Source: JBJEDU01 sp051872395
Lineage (GTDB): Bacteria; Bacillota_I; Bacilli_A; RFN20; CAG-826
Direction: 5' to 3'
Assembly (NCBI GenBank): GCA_051872395.1
Contig: JBJEDU010000016.1
Coordinates: 1-37,963, forward strand
DNA: 37,963 nucleotides
Numbering within the stretch: the stretch's first letter is position 1; every line of letters begins with the position of its first letter. The notes below the pieces were generated by a model that made no database searches, had not been told where the DNA came from, and was given only the letters and a program-made list of their open reading frames with translations. Below are positions 1 to 8,513 of this stretch, one piece after another. The position numbers and the translations under genes were made by a program.

Positions 1-408
1 GTATTTATAGACCCATGGGTTTCTTGTTTTGAATTTTTTAAGTGCCGCGTCTCCACCGCTTTTAATAAAGTTTTTATAAGCAATTTTTAAGTATTTATCT
101 TTAAATTGACCTACTTTATAATAATCCACTCTATCACTATCTTTATTGAAAGAAGGAACACGAGATATTAATCCTTCTTCCACTAATAAATCGAGATTGA
201 TATATCGATAATCTAAAGCATTGCTACAACTTGACATATATGGCGAATCACCTGGTCCAAGTGGATTTAATGGTAATATTTGCCAAATTTTATAATCGTT
301 TTCTTTAAGCCAATCGATAAATTTATAAGCGCTTTTTCCAAAATCACCTATTCCATGATTTGAAGGCAATGCGCTGATTGGAAGCAATACTCCATATTCT
401 TTCTTCAT
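1..408 (-). CDS. malQ: 4-alpha-glucanotransferase (MalQ), 3' part cut by window edge
   Basis: This is the N-terminal 136 residues of amylomaltase, the cytoplasmic enzyme that transfers glucan segments between maltodextrins. The reading begins MKKEYGVLLPISALPSNHGI and continues through GDFG, WQILPLNPLGPGDSPY and a SCSNALDYRYINLDLL segment. These are the hallmark N-terminal blocks of GH77 enzymes. The ATG lies one base after the TAA stop of the upstream lipoprotein gene, so it is translationally coupled and is the last gene seen in the maltodextrin operon. The rest, including the catalytic residues, lies outside the window. It should process maltodextrins delivered by the ABC importer encoded upstream. 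The identification is confident from sequence and context. Confidence 0.93.
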   Translation of the reverse strand, partial: MKKEYGVLLPISALPSNHGIGDFGKSAYKFIDWLKENDYKIWQILPLNPLGPGDSPYMSSCSNALDYRYINLDLLVEEGLISRVPSFNKDSDRVDYYKVGQFKDKYLKIAYKNFIKSGGDAALKKFKTRNPWVYKY

Positions 409-409
409 T

Positions 410-1147
410 TTAATTTTTCTCCCCGTAATTGATTGTCATGGAAGCATTCGATGATAAATTATCTTTTTCCATCTCTTGCCACCAACTAATGACCATACCA
501 TATTTATTAACGGAATAACCATATTCTAAAAATTCACCTTCACCAAGGTTCATTTTTGGATATTTGATTGTTAAAATTTCTTCTTCTTGATTTAAAACCA
601 TGTATTTTTGGTATTGGGCCATTAATTTAATTTGGTCGCCATAATATAAGCCACCTTCGCTATAACTTGAATCATCTTCGCTTGTTTGAGAAAAGAAGGT
701 TGCAATCAAACTAAAAGCTTCAACACCAATAATTAATTCTTCTTTTATAGAAATATCAATTTGTCCATCGACTTCAATTTCTTGAATTAATGAATCTTTA
801 TAATTGGTGTCATCAACTTTTTCAATTGTTCTTTGAACTTTTAAAATACCATCTTTAATCAGTTCACCAGAATAAATATTTATTCGATTTGAATAATAAT
901 TATTACTGTTAGAAATATCATATTCAAATCTTGAATATTCATTTCCAATACTTGATTCATCGCGATAATAAGTTAATGAATATTCTAGTTGTCCTTTAGG
1001 ACAATTTTTCATTGCTTTTGATACCGAGAAAGCTTCGATGAAATCATAAAATTCATCATCAAATTGAGGCACATCACATGAAGATAATGATAATGCCAAA
1101 ATTGGAACGCTGACGATATATAAAAGTTTTTTAATTGGAATATTCAT
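410..1147 (-). CDS. Small surface lipoprotein of unknown function in maltodextrin operon
   Basis: A 245-residue lipoprotein. A short basic start (MNIPIKK) and a hydrophobic stretch lead to a lipobox LSLSSC with the lipidated Cys at residue 24. I chose the ATG ending at 1147; an in-frame GTG two codons upstream would also be open. The mature part is acidic, rich in Ser and Tyr, and looks beta-rich, with no catalytic motif I recognise. It overlaps the upstream lipoprotein gene by 17 bases and is followed one base later by malQ. Its layout resembles its neighbour: both have an EGG-x-YY motif in the middle and a C-terminal part ending in a long beta-like segment with a conserved Gly and aromatic residues. 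The two may be diverged tandem copies. A starch-binding or importer-accessory role is a guess from position only. Confidence 0.8.
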   Translation of the reverse strand: MNIPIKKLLYIVSVPILALSLSSCDVPQFDDEFYDFIEAFSVSKAMKNCPKGQLEYSLTYYRDESSIGNEYSRFEYDISNSNNYYSNRINIYSGELIKDGILKVQRTIEKVDDTNYKDSLIQEIEVDGQIDISIKEELIIGVEAFSLIATFFSQTSEDDSSYSEGGLYYGDQIKLMAQYQKYMVLNQEEEILTIKYPKMNLGEGEFLEYGYSVNKYGMVISWWQEMEKDNLSSNASMTINYGEKN

Positions 1148-1802
1148 ATTCACTTTCTAATTTGATGTATGCATCGTTATTAGTACTATAATTACTAGAA
1201 ATAACCTTTTCTAGGACTAAAAATCCTTCACTATTATAAACGAATTCCATATTAAATCTACCAAAAACATTGATATCTTCAAAAGTTCCTTCATAATCAT
1301 CATATGCAGTTTGATAGAAAGTATAATAACCAGACACTTTCGATACACTTAAAGTAACACCATTTAAATCGTTCTCTTTTATAGTGATACTGCCATAACT
1401 TTGCTTTGCATTAAAAATGCTCTCTGATAAGGAATAATATGATCCACCTTCATCGAAGAATGTCGAATTAATAAAGAGTGGAACGAAACGTAAAAATCTT
1501 GTTCTAAGAGGACGATATTTTAAACTGGTATCATTTAAAAAATCTTCTTCAGAAGTAAGCCCCCAAATATTAGTATTTCTATCGCTACCTTCTGTGTAAT
1601 ATGATCCATTAACATTTGTTTTGCTGAGAACAATTTCAGAATTATAAGTTATCAAGACATTGTTATATCTACTTTCCACGGTTTGAGGATGAGAAAAATT
1701 AGAACAATATTCTTTCGCTTCTAAAAGTGTCATGGAAGAAGAACCACAACTTGTTAAAAGAAAAGGAAATATAAATAATGGAATTATTTTTTTAATTTTC
1801 AT
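1131..1802 (-). CDS. Small surface lipoprotein of unknown function, probable relative of the next gene
   Basis: A 223-residue lipoprotein with signal MKIKKIIPLFIFPFLLTSC, the lipidated Cys being residue 19, followed by a Gly/Ser linker. The start ATG has an AAAGGA ribosome binding site about 12 bases upstream. The mature protein is Ser/Tyr/Asn-rich with FDEGGSYYS near the middle and a C-terminal beta-like part. No enzyme motif is visible. It sits 19 bases after the ABC ATPase gene and overlaps the next lipoprotein gene. Being cotranscribed with the importer and malQ suggests a surface role in glucan binding or handling. I do not recognise the family. Confidence 0.8.
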   Translation of the reverse strand: MKIKKIIPLFIFPFLLTSCGSSSMTLLEAKEYCSNFSHPQTVESRYNNVLITYNSEIVLSKTNVNGSYYTEGSDRNTNIWGLTSEEDFLNDTSLKYRPLRTRFLRFVPLFINSTFFDEGGSYYSLSESIFNAKQSYGSITIKENDLNGVTLSVSKVSGYYTFYQTAYDDYEGTFEDINVFGRFNMEFVYNSEGFLVLEKVISSNYSTNNDAYIKLESEYEYSN

Positions 1803-1821
1803 ATTTAGAAATGTCCTTTCT

Positions 1822-4377
1822 TTAATAGAGTCTGATGTTCATTCCTGTTTCTGAAATTTGACATTTTTCGAAATCGATTGTGAATGTAATGTCACGATCA
1901 ACAAAATTGTATTTATGGACATCAAGAATAATATTGATTGGTGCTCCATCATAAGAAACAAATTCTGATTCCGCTCTAACGAATTTAGTATTTGTGTAAT
2001 CAAGAAGTGCCATTAATTTAGCATGAACTCCTTCATTAGCGTCAGTTAATGTATATCCATCATGAGGAATAGAAATGCGATATGTTTTATTGAAAACTTT
2101 GCTTCCTAAACCTTGAATGATTTTGTTAGAAATGTTTGTTGGAATCAAGAAATAATGTTCATTGATATTAAAGAAGAATAATAGCGAGGCAAGGTGAATC
2201 GCTTTCGCACGTTCTTTTTCAAGATTCGAAAGAGCGGTTTTCACTTGCTTATCATAGTAATTATCAAGATTTGTTAATCTATTATATTTAGTCTTCGCTA
2301 AATTCATCTTCTCTTTCGCAGTACTGATTGCTAATTTGTATTCATTTTTTGCTGAATTGAATAAAGCATCAGCTTCAATACAGAAAGCACTTTCACGATG
2401 TTCGTATTCGTTCTTTTTATCAATCTTATTCATTTCTAAGAACTTAGTGTGTTCTTCTTTTCTAAGTCTAATAAAATCACGATCTTTATTAGTGGCTAAT
2501 GTCATCTTAAAATCATTGTTTTCATTATGTAAACGAGCTTCGAATTCTTCTTTGACATCAGCTTTAATTTTTGCTAAACCATCGTGTTTAAACTTTTTGG
2601 CATTAGCCATTTTTTCATCGTAAACGGCTTTTGCTTCACTTTGAATCTTTTTCAAATTCGAAACAGATTCATTGTATTCCGCTAAAATTGCATCGCTACC
2701 AACTTTTTCAATCTCTAAACGGTCAGCTTCTTTATCTTTTGTCGATTTAGTTAAAATTTCTTCTTTTAAAGTATCAAATTTAGCGTTAACTTCAGCGATT
2801 TTTTCTTCTTGAATCTTTTTCATTTTTTCCGCTAAAACGGGATCTTTACTTGAAGCAGTTTTTAAATTGACGAACGAAGCATAAACATCATCGTATTCTT
2901 TTAAAGTTGGGTATTCAACTTTTCCATCTTTATTAACAAAACTTACTTTTGAGTAGTCAATAGTAAATAAGACTTCATCACCCTCTTTGATTTTGTCATC
3001 TCCAAGAGCGAAAAGTATTGTTCCATTAATTAATAAATGGACAAGGTTTTTACCATTAATATTTTCAATCTTATTGACAGTTGCTTTTAAACCGGTTTTT
3101 CCAAATAAAATTGCATCTAATGGGAAATCAATACTACCTTCAAATGATTTAATATCAAAAACTGGAGGTAATTTAAATTTGCCATATAAAGTATTATCTT
3201 TAATAACAACATCGAAGATGTTATGTGTAGGAATTCTTGGAGCAATAGTCTTTTCACTTACTGCGTCGAAGAAATGGGCTTTATCTAAATCAAATTCAAC
3301 ATAAGCCTTTGTTCCTGTCTCTAATCCCATCTTATTTTCGGCTTTAATAATAATCTTGGTTGTCGAATCAATTTTACCTAAACCTTCTTCTTTTAATTCA
3401 GCGTAAATTAATGTCTCATTACCAAGTTCTTCAAAGTGAGAAATATAAATTGGCAAACATTTAGTTTTATCGGTTGGATTTTTCTTAATTTTTAAATTTT
3501 CACAACGAATACCTAAAGAAACATCTTTATTACCATGTAAGAAAGTTTTATCAACTTTAATAAATTTATTAGCAGGCATCACGAATTGTTCATTAATATC
3601 AGTAAAGGATAAAGTAACTTCATCGCCTTTTTGATTCAATCTGATATTAAAGAAGTTCATTTGTGGAGTGCCGATAAATCCCGCGACGAATTTATTTTCT
3701 GGATAATCATACAAATTTTTTGGAGTATCAACTTGTTGAATTCTTCCAAGTTTCATAACCACGACTCGAGTACCTAAAGTCATCGCTTCTACTTGATCGT
3801 GAGTAACATAAATAAATGTCGTTCCTAAATTATGATGCAATTTAGAAATTTCAGTTCTCATTTGACTTCTTAATTTTGCATCGAGGTTGGATAATGGTTC
3901 ATCCAAAAGCATAACTTTAGGATTTCTTAAAATTGCTCTTCCTAAAGAAACACGTTGACGTTGACCACCACTCATCGCTTTTGGCTTTCTATCGAGATAT
4001 TCTTTTAAACCAAGAACATCTGCTGCCCACATAACTTTTTCATGAATTTGTTCTCTTGGAACATGACGTAATGTTAAACCAAAAGCCATATTTTCATAAA
4101 CTGTCATATGTGGATAAAGCGCATAGTTTTGGAAAACCATCGCAATATCACGATCTTTTGGCTCCATATCATTGACCATAGTATCGCCGATATATAATTC
4201 GCCAGCACTTATTTCTTCTAGACCTGCAATCATTCTTAAAGTTGTGGATTTACCACATCCAGAAGGACCGACGAAAACAATGAATTCTTTATCTTTGATA
4301 TCTAAGCAGAAATCATTAACGGCTTTTGTGCCATTTGGATAAACTTTGTAAATATGTTCTAATCTTAATGATGCCAT
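1822..4377 (-). CDS. malK: MalK/MsmX-type sugar ABC transporter ATPase with long coiled-coil C-terminal extension
   Basis: Residues 1-375 are a normal MalK/UgpC-family ATPase. Visible motifs are Walker A GPSGCGKST (37-45), Q-loop VFQNYAL (81-87), signature MSGGQ (135-139, Met in place of the usual Leu), Walker B VMLLDEP (155-161) and the switch His in THD (193). A TOBE-type regulatory domain follows, ending near FDLDKAHFFD (362-371). Family members normally stop at about 370 residues, but this one runs to 851. Residues 385-490 look like another TOBE-like domain, about 512-720 are a charged Lys/Glu coiled coil, and the C-terminus again resembles a TOBE ending. The start ATG has an AAAGGAG site. 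It should energise the MalF/MalG importer encoded just upstream. The role of the extension is unknown; anchoring, scaffolding or sensing are possible. Confidence 0.92.
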   Translation of the reverse strand: MASLRLEHIYKVYPNGTKAVNDFCLDIKDKEFIVFVGPSGCGKSTTLRMIAGLEEISAGELYIGDTMVNDMEPKDRDIAMVFQNYALYPHMTVYENMAFGLTLRHVPREQIHEKVMWAADVLGLKEYLDRKPKAMSGGQRQRVSLGRAILRNPKVMLLDEPLSNLDAKLRSQMRTEISKLHHNLGTTFIYVTHDQVEAMTLGTRVVVMKLGRIQQVDTPKNLYDYPENKFVAGFIGTPQMNFFNIRLNQKGDEVTLSFTDINEQFVMPANKFIKVDKTFLHGNKDVSLGIRCENLKIKKNPTDKTKCLPIYISHFEELGNETLIYAELKEEGLGKIDSTTKIIIKAENKMGLETGTKAYVEFDLDKAHFFDAVSEKTIAPRIPTHNIFDVVIKDNTLYGKFKLPPVFDIKSFEGSIDFPLDAILFGKTGLKATVNKIENINGKNLVHLLINGTILFALGDDKIKEGDEVLFTIDYSKVSFVNKDGKVEYPTLKEYDDVYASFVNLKTASSKDPVLAEKMKKIQEEKIAEVNAKFDTLKEEILTKSTKDKEADRLEIEKVGSDAILAEYNESVSNLKKIQSEAKAVYDEKMANAKKFKHDGLAKIKADVKEEFEARLHNENNDFKMTLATNKDRDFIRLRKEEHTKFLEMNKIDKKNEYEHRESAFCIEADALFNSAKNEYKLAISTAKEKMNLAKTKYNRLTNLDNYYDKQVKTALSNLEKERAKAIHLASLLFFFNINEHYFLIPTNISNKIIQGLGSKVFNKTYRISIPHDGYTLTDANEGVHAKLMALLDYTNTKFVRAESEFVSYDGAPINIILDVHKYNFVDRDITFTIDFEKCQISETGMNIRLY

Positions 4378-4388
4378 ATTTCTCTCCT

Positions 4389-5975
4389 TTATTTTGTAAG
4401 TATTGCAATTCCATAAGGTGGAATAATAATTGAATTATTTGATTTGTTAATTTTGCATCGAATTTCGTTATCAATTAATAAACTTTTAGCGAATTTCTTG
4501 CATTCATTATCATCTAAATTATATACTAATTCATCTAAAGATGAAAAGTTAATTATAATGCTAATTTCTTCCTCGTTATACTTTTTGTTCATAACCACAT
4601 ATTTGCCTTCTGAACTTTTTAAGGAAGTATCTAATATTTCTCCTCGAGGAATAACTGGATATTTTTTTCTGATGAAATTCGCGGTTTTATAATAATTTAA
4701 TATGCTGTTTTTATCCGCTAATTGTTCATTCACACCATCGTGATTATATTCAAATTCATCCGCACCGATTGGATCAAGACACAAACCTTCATATGTCGTT
4801 TCATTTGACCATTTCATATGTTTTCTAACATTTTGGTCAGGAGTAACCATTCCATTGAGGCCTATTTCATCACCATAATAGGTAAATGTTGTGCCATTTA
4901 ACATCGTTAATAAACCATAAACAAATTTTGTAAATGATATATTGATTCTTGAATAACGGCTCATATCGTGATTATCAAGAAATGGCGCGGGAATTTTCCC
5001 TTTTGAGGTCGATATAACTTTCTTGGCGATATTTAAATATTTACCGCAAGAAGAACCTTCCATTAATGTAGAACTAATTATTCCATTATTACCACTACCA
5101 GGGAAATAGAAATAGCTATCTAAATCCGATTCGTAATAACTTTCTATTATTGTCTCACTATCCCAGCACTCGCCAACAACATAAGCATTAGGATTAACAT
5201 CTAAACATTTATTTTGAAATTCCGATAAAAACTCAATATTTTTTGCTTTGCTATTTAAATAACAATACTTAACAGCGTCTAATCGAAATCCATCAATGCC
5301 TAACTCTAAATAGTATTTAGCGATATCGAATATCGTTTGTCTTGCTAAAGTATTATCAAGATTAAATTCCACCATATCGCTATCGAAATTAGATTCGACA
5401 TATAAACTTACATCATTGATTGTTGCTTTTGAATATCCTTCTGGGCAACTATCACTTGAATAACTATAAAATGTTGAATAGAGTTCCTCTTCTTCACTAA
5501 GAGATTGTCCCTTAACTTTTTTATAGTAAGCATTTAGAAATTTTGTGAAATATTCACAACTTCTAGATGAATGATTAACGGTCAAATCTAATATGATGTT
5601 AATTCCTTTGCTATGAGCGCTACTGACGAGTGATTTTAAATCATCGAGCGATCCATACGAAGGATCTATTTCATAATAATTAGTCACATTATATTTGTGA
5701 TAAGAACTAGATGTGAAAATTGGCATCAGCCAAATTCCAGAATAAGATAAATCTTTAATGTAATCGAGCTTTTCTTCAACGCCCTTTAAATCACCAATTC
5801 CATCATTATTTGAATCATAAAATGAAGCGACAAATATCTCATAATAGTTGCGATATTTATCATCAATTTCTTCTTTAGAAGAAATGTCTATTTCAGTAGT
5901 CGTAATAATATTAGAATTAGAACAACTACTTAATGGAAGAAATGATAAGAGCAAAAGAAGAAATGTCTTTTTCAT
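4389..5975 (-). CDS. Surface lipoprotein alpha-amylase family enzyme (GH13)
   Basis: A 528-residue GH13 glucosidase or amylase carried as a lipoprotein (lipobox LPLSSC, Cys18). All four GH13 regions are present: DLTVNH (130-135), GFRLDAVK with nucleophile Asp233, VGECWD with acid/base Glu269, and FLDNHD with transition-state Asp337. The N-terminal YDSNNDGIGDLKGVEEKLDY block is typical of the oligo-1,6-glucosidase/alpha-amylase branch, and the C-terminal 80 residues form the usual beta domain. The gene begins 2 bases after malG, with an AAAGGA site inside the end of malG, and lies 11 bases before the ABC ATPase gene. It probably trims maltodextrins at the membrane surface before uptake. The exact specificity (alpha-1,4 or alpha-1,6) cannot be read from sequence. 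Confidence 0.92.
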   Translation of the reverse strand: MKKTFLLLLLSFLPLSSCSNSNIITTTEIDISSKEEIDDKYRNYYEIFVASFYDSNNDGIGDLKGVEEKLDYIKDLSYSGIWLMPIFTSSSYHKYNVTNYYEIDPSYGSLDDLKSLVSSAHSKGINIILDLTVNHSSRSCEYFTKFLNAYYKKVKGQSLSEEEELYSTFYSYSSDSCPEGYSKATINDVSLYVESNFDSDMVEFNLDNTLARQTIFDIAKYYLELGIDGFRLDAVKYCYLNSKAKNIEFLSEFQNKCLDVNPNAYVVGECWDSETIIESYYESDLDSYFYFPGSGNNGIISSTLMEGSSCGKYLNIAKKVISTSKGKIPAPFLDNHDMSRYSRINISFTKFVYGLLTMLNGTTFTYYGDEIGLNGMVTPDQNVRKHMKWSNETTYEGLCLDPIGADEFEYNHDGVNEQLADKNSILNYYKTANFIRKKYPVIPRGEILDTSLKSSEGKYVVMNKKYNEEEISIIINFSSLDELVYNLDDNECKKFAKSLLIDNEIRCKINKSNNSIIIPPYGIAILTK

Positions 5976-5977
5976 TT

Positions 5978-6895
5978 TTATCCTTTAACTGCGCCACCAG
6001 CAATACCTTCGACATAATATTTTTGTAGCCAGAAGAATAATGCCATAATCGGAATAGAAACTACGACACCACCCGCGCAGAAGAATGGGAACATTTTAGT
6101 TTCATTTCCTATTGTATTAATAATCGTTTGTAAACCAACAGCGACTGTCCAGTTAGAGGTTTTTAAACCCGCTAACATTGAAGCAAGCATAAAGTCACCC
6201 CAAGGTGTGGTAAATGAGATTAAAATTGTATAAATAATAATAGGTTTACTCATTGGAACAATAACTTTCCAGAAAACTGTATTATTATTACCACCATCAA
6301 TTCTCACTGCTTCATCTAAAGACTTTGGAATAGTGTCAAAAAATCCTTTCGCGATGTAATAACTCATCGCACTATTCGCACAATAAATGATAATAATTGA
6401 GAAAATAGATGGTTCATTACCACCACAGAATAATTTCAAAATGTTATAAATACAAATCATTCCTAAAAATCCTGGGAACATACCAAGAATTAAAATTAAA
6501 TTCATGATGGCTTGACGGCCTTTGAATCTAAGTCTAGATAAGGAATAAGCTGTAAGTAACACTAAAATCGTTTGAAATACCGTTGTAACCACAGCGATTA
6601 TAAATGAATTTAAATACCATTTCCAAAAAGGATATGTGGTATCAGTAAATAATTGTACGTAGTTATTAAATGTGAATTCACGAGGTATAAAATATTCTGG
6701 TTCAAATTTTACTGCAAAAGATTGAAGTAACAAATAAACGAATGGAATAAGCCATATGAATGAGATAACTACTAAAATAATGTAGGTTGCACCTGTTCCA
6801 ATTTTAGAAACCGCCTTCATTGAGCGAGTATGCTTTTTCTTATGTGAAGAGTTACGAATGAAATCAGGATTATAAATACTATCTTTGTATTTCAT
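5978..6895 (-). CDS. malG: Maltodextrin ABC transporter permease, MalG type
   Basis: A 305-residue inner-membrane permease. A basic N-terminus is followed by six predicted membrane segments. The cytoplasmic EAA loop that contacts the ATPase reads EAVRIDGGNNNTVFWKVIVP, which matches the MalG family, and the C-terminus ends GIAGGAVKG, also typical of MalG. The start ATG overlaps the MalF stop in a TAATG arrangement, so the two subunits are translationally coupled. With MalF it forms the transmembrane channel for maltodextrins delivered by the binding lipoprotein. The assignment to maltodextrin rather than another oligosaccharide rests on the amylases and malQ in the same operon. Confidence 0.93.
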   Translation of the reverse strand: MKYKDSIYNPDFIRNSSHKKKHTRSMKAVSKIGTGATYIILVVISFIWLIPFVYLLLQSFAVKFEPEYFIPREFTFNNYVQLFTDTTYPFWKWYLNSFIIAVVTTVFQTILVLLTAYSLSRLRFKGRQAIMNLILILGMFPGFLGMICIYNILKLFCGGNEPSIFSIIIIYCANSAMSYYIAKGFFDTIPKSLDEAVRIDGGNNNTVFWKVIVPMSKPIIIYTILISFTTPWGDFMLASMLAGLKTSNWTVAVGLQTIINTIGNETKMFPFFCAGGVVVSIPIMALFFWLQKYYVEGIAGGAVKG

Positions 6896-8433
6896 TATTG
6901 GAAATCCTCCTCGTTTTTCACTGAACTACTGCGGTTATATAAAATTAATGACAAGAACGCAACGATAACAAATATACAAATGCCCATAACAGATCCACTT
7001 GCGTAATCTTTTGGGTTATTGGTAATTGTCATTTTATAAATCCAAGTAATTAATAAGTCACTTCTTCCTAAACCAGTCAACTGAGTTGGAACAGTAACAC
7101 CTGGTTTAAATGTAAAGTTAGGTCCACCTTTGGATAATAAGTAAATAACATTGAAGTTATTGATATTTCCAACGAATTGAGAAATCAAATAAGGACCAGT
7201 AATAAATAACATGTAAGGAAGAGTAATCTTCATATACATCTTAAATGGAGACGCTCCATCAATTTTTGCTGATTCATACAAATCTTCAGGGATATTCATA
7301 AGAATTCCGGTACAAATGAGCATGGTATATGGAATACCTATCCAAATATTAACAACAATAATAACAATGTTGGTAATTGGGAAAGTACTTAAGAAAGCAA
7401 TGGATTTTTTAATCAAACCTAATGATTTGAGTATTTCGTTGACGACACCATATGATTCGTCAAACATTCGAGAAATTAAAAGAAGCGAAACGAACTGCGG
7501 AACAGCAATCGTAGTTACTAAAATCGTTCTCCATAATTTCTTTAATTTAATTGTCTTTTTATTGATGAGCATTGCAACAACCATTCCTAAGAAATAGTTA
7601 GTAAATGTTGCAAAAAATGCCCAAATAAGAGTCCATGTTATAACATGTAAGAAAGATTGAATAATCAAATTAGAGTTAGATACTTTAGATGCAAATAAAT
7701 TCGCATAAGTTTGTAATCCCACCCAGTCAAATAATTTAATTGGGGTTAATCTATCTGATGTATAATTGGTAAAACCAATTAAAATCATAAAAATCATAGG
7801 GATAATAGTAAATAACACTAATCCAACCATTGGAACAGAAAGTAGGATATTTTGATATTTCTTACCAACATAGCTAGCTAAATATTCTTTATCGCTCGCT
7901 TCTTTTCCAATTTGCTCATTTTTATAAAGGACATAGGAATTTCTAATACTGTTATACCATAGATAAATCATTATAAGTGCGAATATAATCGTCACGATTG
8001 AATAGAGCAAAATTAATAATGAATTATCTAAATAAAAGTTTCTTGTATAAGGTGGAGTATTAATTGGGACTTCCGCGCTTGCGATATATCCCAAATCTGC
8101 TAAATTAGCTAACATTTTCCAACCGAAAACAGAAAAATAAACTGTAAAACAAATTTGAAGTAGCAATACTAATACGCCACGCACAACTTGTTTTCTAGTA
8201 AATTCACCAAATCCACAGACTAAGAAAGATAATCTAACTTTCCAGTCTCCGTAAACTAACGCATCTTTCAATGTTATAAAAGGAATGGTAGCTTTTCTTA
8301 AAAGCTTTAAAATCACAAATGGAATTTTCTTTAGAAATTTCCAAATAGCCAATGGGATGCTCTTAAAAAAAGAACCGATTTTATATAATATACGAAGAGG
8401 TTTAGACATTGATAAATATTCAACCTTTGTCAT
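6895..8433 (-). CDS. malF: Maltodextrin ABC transporter permease, MalF type
   Basis: A 512-residue permease of the MalF family. The C-terminal 300 residues hold the core membrane segments and the EAA loop ESAKIDGASPFKMYMKITLP. About 190 residues precede the core. They begin with a basic, aromatic-rich stretch (residues 8-50, repeated Ile/Leu/Phe/Lys, possibly amphipathic) followed by extra membrane segments around 85-105 and 140-165. Extra N-terminal segments are known in MalF homologues, although the basic leader here seems long. The gene lies 80 bases after the binding-lipoprotein gene, with a strong hairpin between them. It pairs with MalG. Confidence 0.92.
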   Translation of the reverse strand: MTKVEYLSMSKPLRILYKIGSFFKSIPLAIWKFLKKIPFVILKLLRKATIPFITLKDALVYGDWKVRLSFLVCGFGEFTRKQVVRGVLVLLLQICFTVYFSVFGWKMLANLADLGYIASAEVPINTPPYTRNFYLDNSLLILLYSIVTIIFALIMIYLWYNSIRNSYVLYKNEQIGKEASDKEYLASYVGKKYQNILLSVPMVGLVLFTIIPMIFMILIGFTNYTSDRLTPIKLFDWVGLQTYANLFASKVSNSNLIIQSFLHVITWTLIWAFFATFTNYFLGMVVAMLINKKTIKLKKLWRTILVTTIAVPQFVSLLLISRMFDESYGVVNEILKSLGLIKKSIAFLSTFPITNIVIIVVNIWIGIPYTMLICTGILMNIPEDLYESAKIDGASPFKMYMKITLPYMLFITGPYLISQFVGNINNFNVIYLLSKGGPNFTFKPGVTVPTQLTGLGRSDLLITWIYKMTITNNPKDYASGSVMGICIFVIVAFLSLILYNRSSSVKNEEDFQ

Positions 8434-8467
8434 ATATTTTTATTTCTCCTTTCTTTAAATGCGAAAA

Positions 8468-8495
8468 ATCTCTAGGGGCAACTGCCCCTAGAGAT
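8468..8495 (-). terminator. Hairpin between malE-like gene and malF, probable partial terminator
   Basis: A perfect 12-bp inverted repeat (ATCTCTAGGGGC at 8468-8479 and its complement at 8484-8495) has a 4-base loop. On the minus strand it is followed by a T run (8464-8467). It lies between the binding-lipoprotein stop and the malF ribosome binding site. This is a classic arrangement in which most transcripts stop after the binding protein, giving an excess over the membrane subunits. It could also act by stabilising the 3' end of the upstream mRNA. Confidence 0.85.
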
Positions 8496-8513
8496 ATAAA
8501 TTAAATGATTTAA

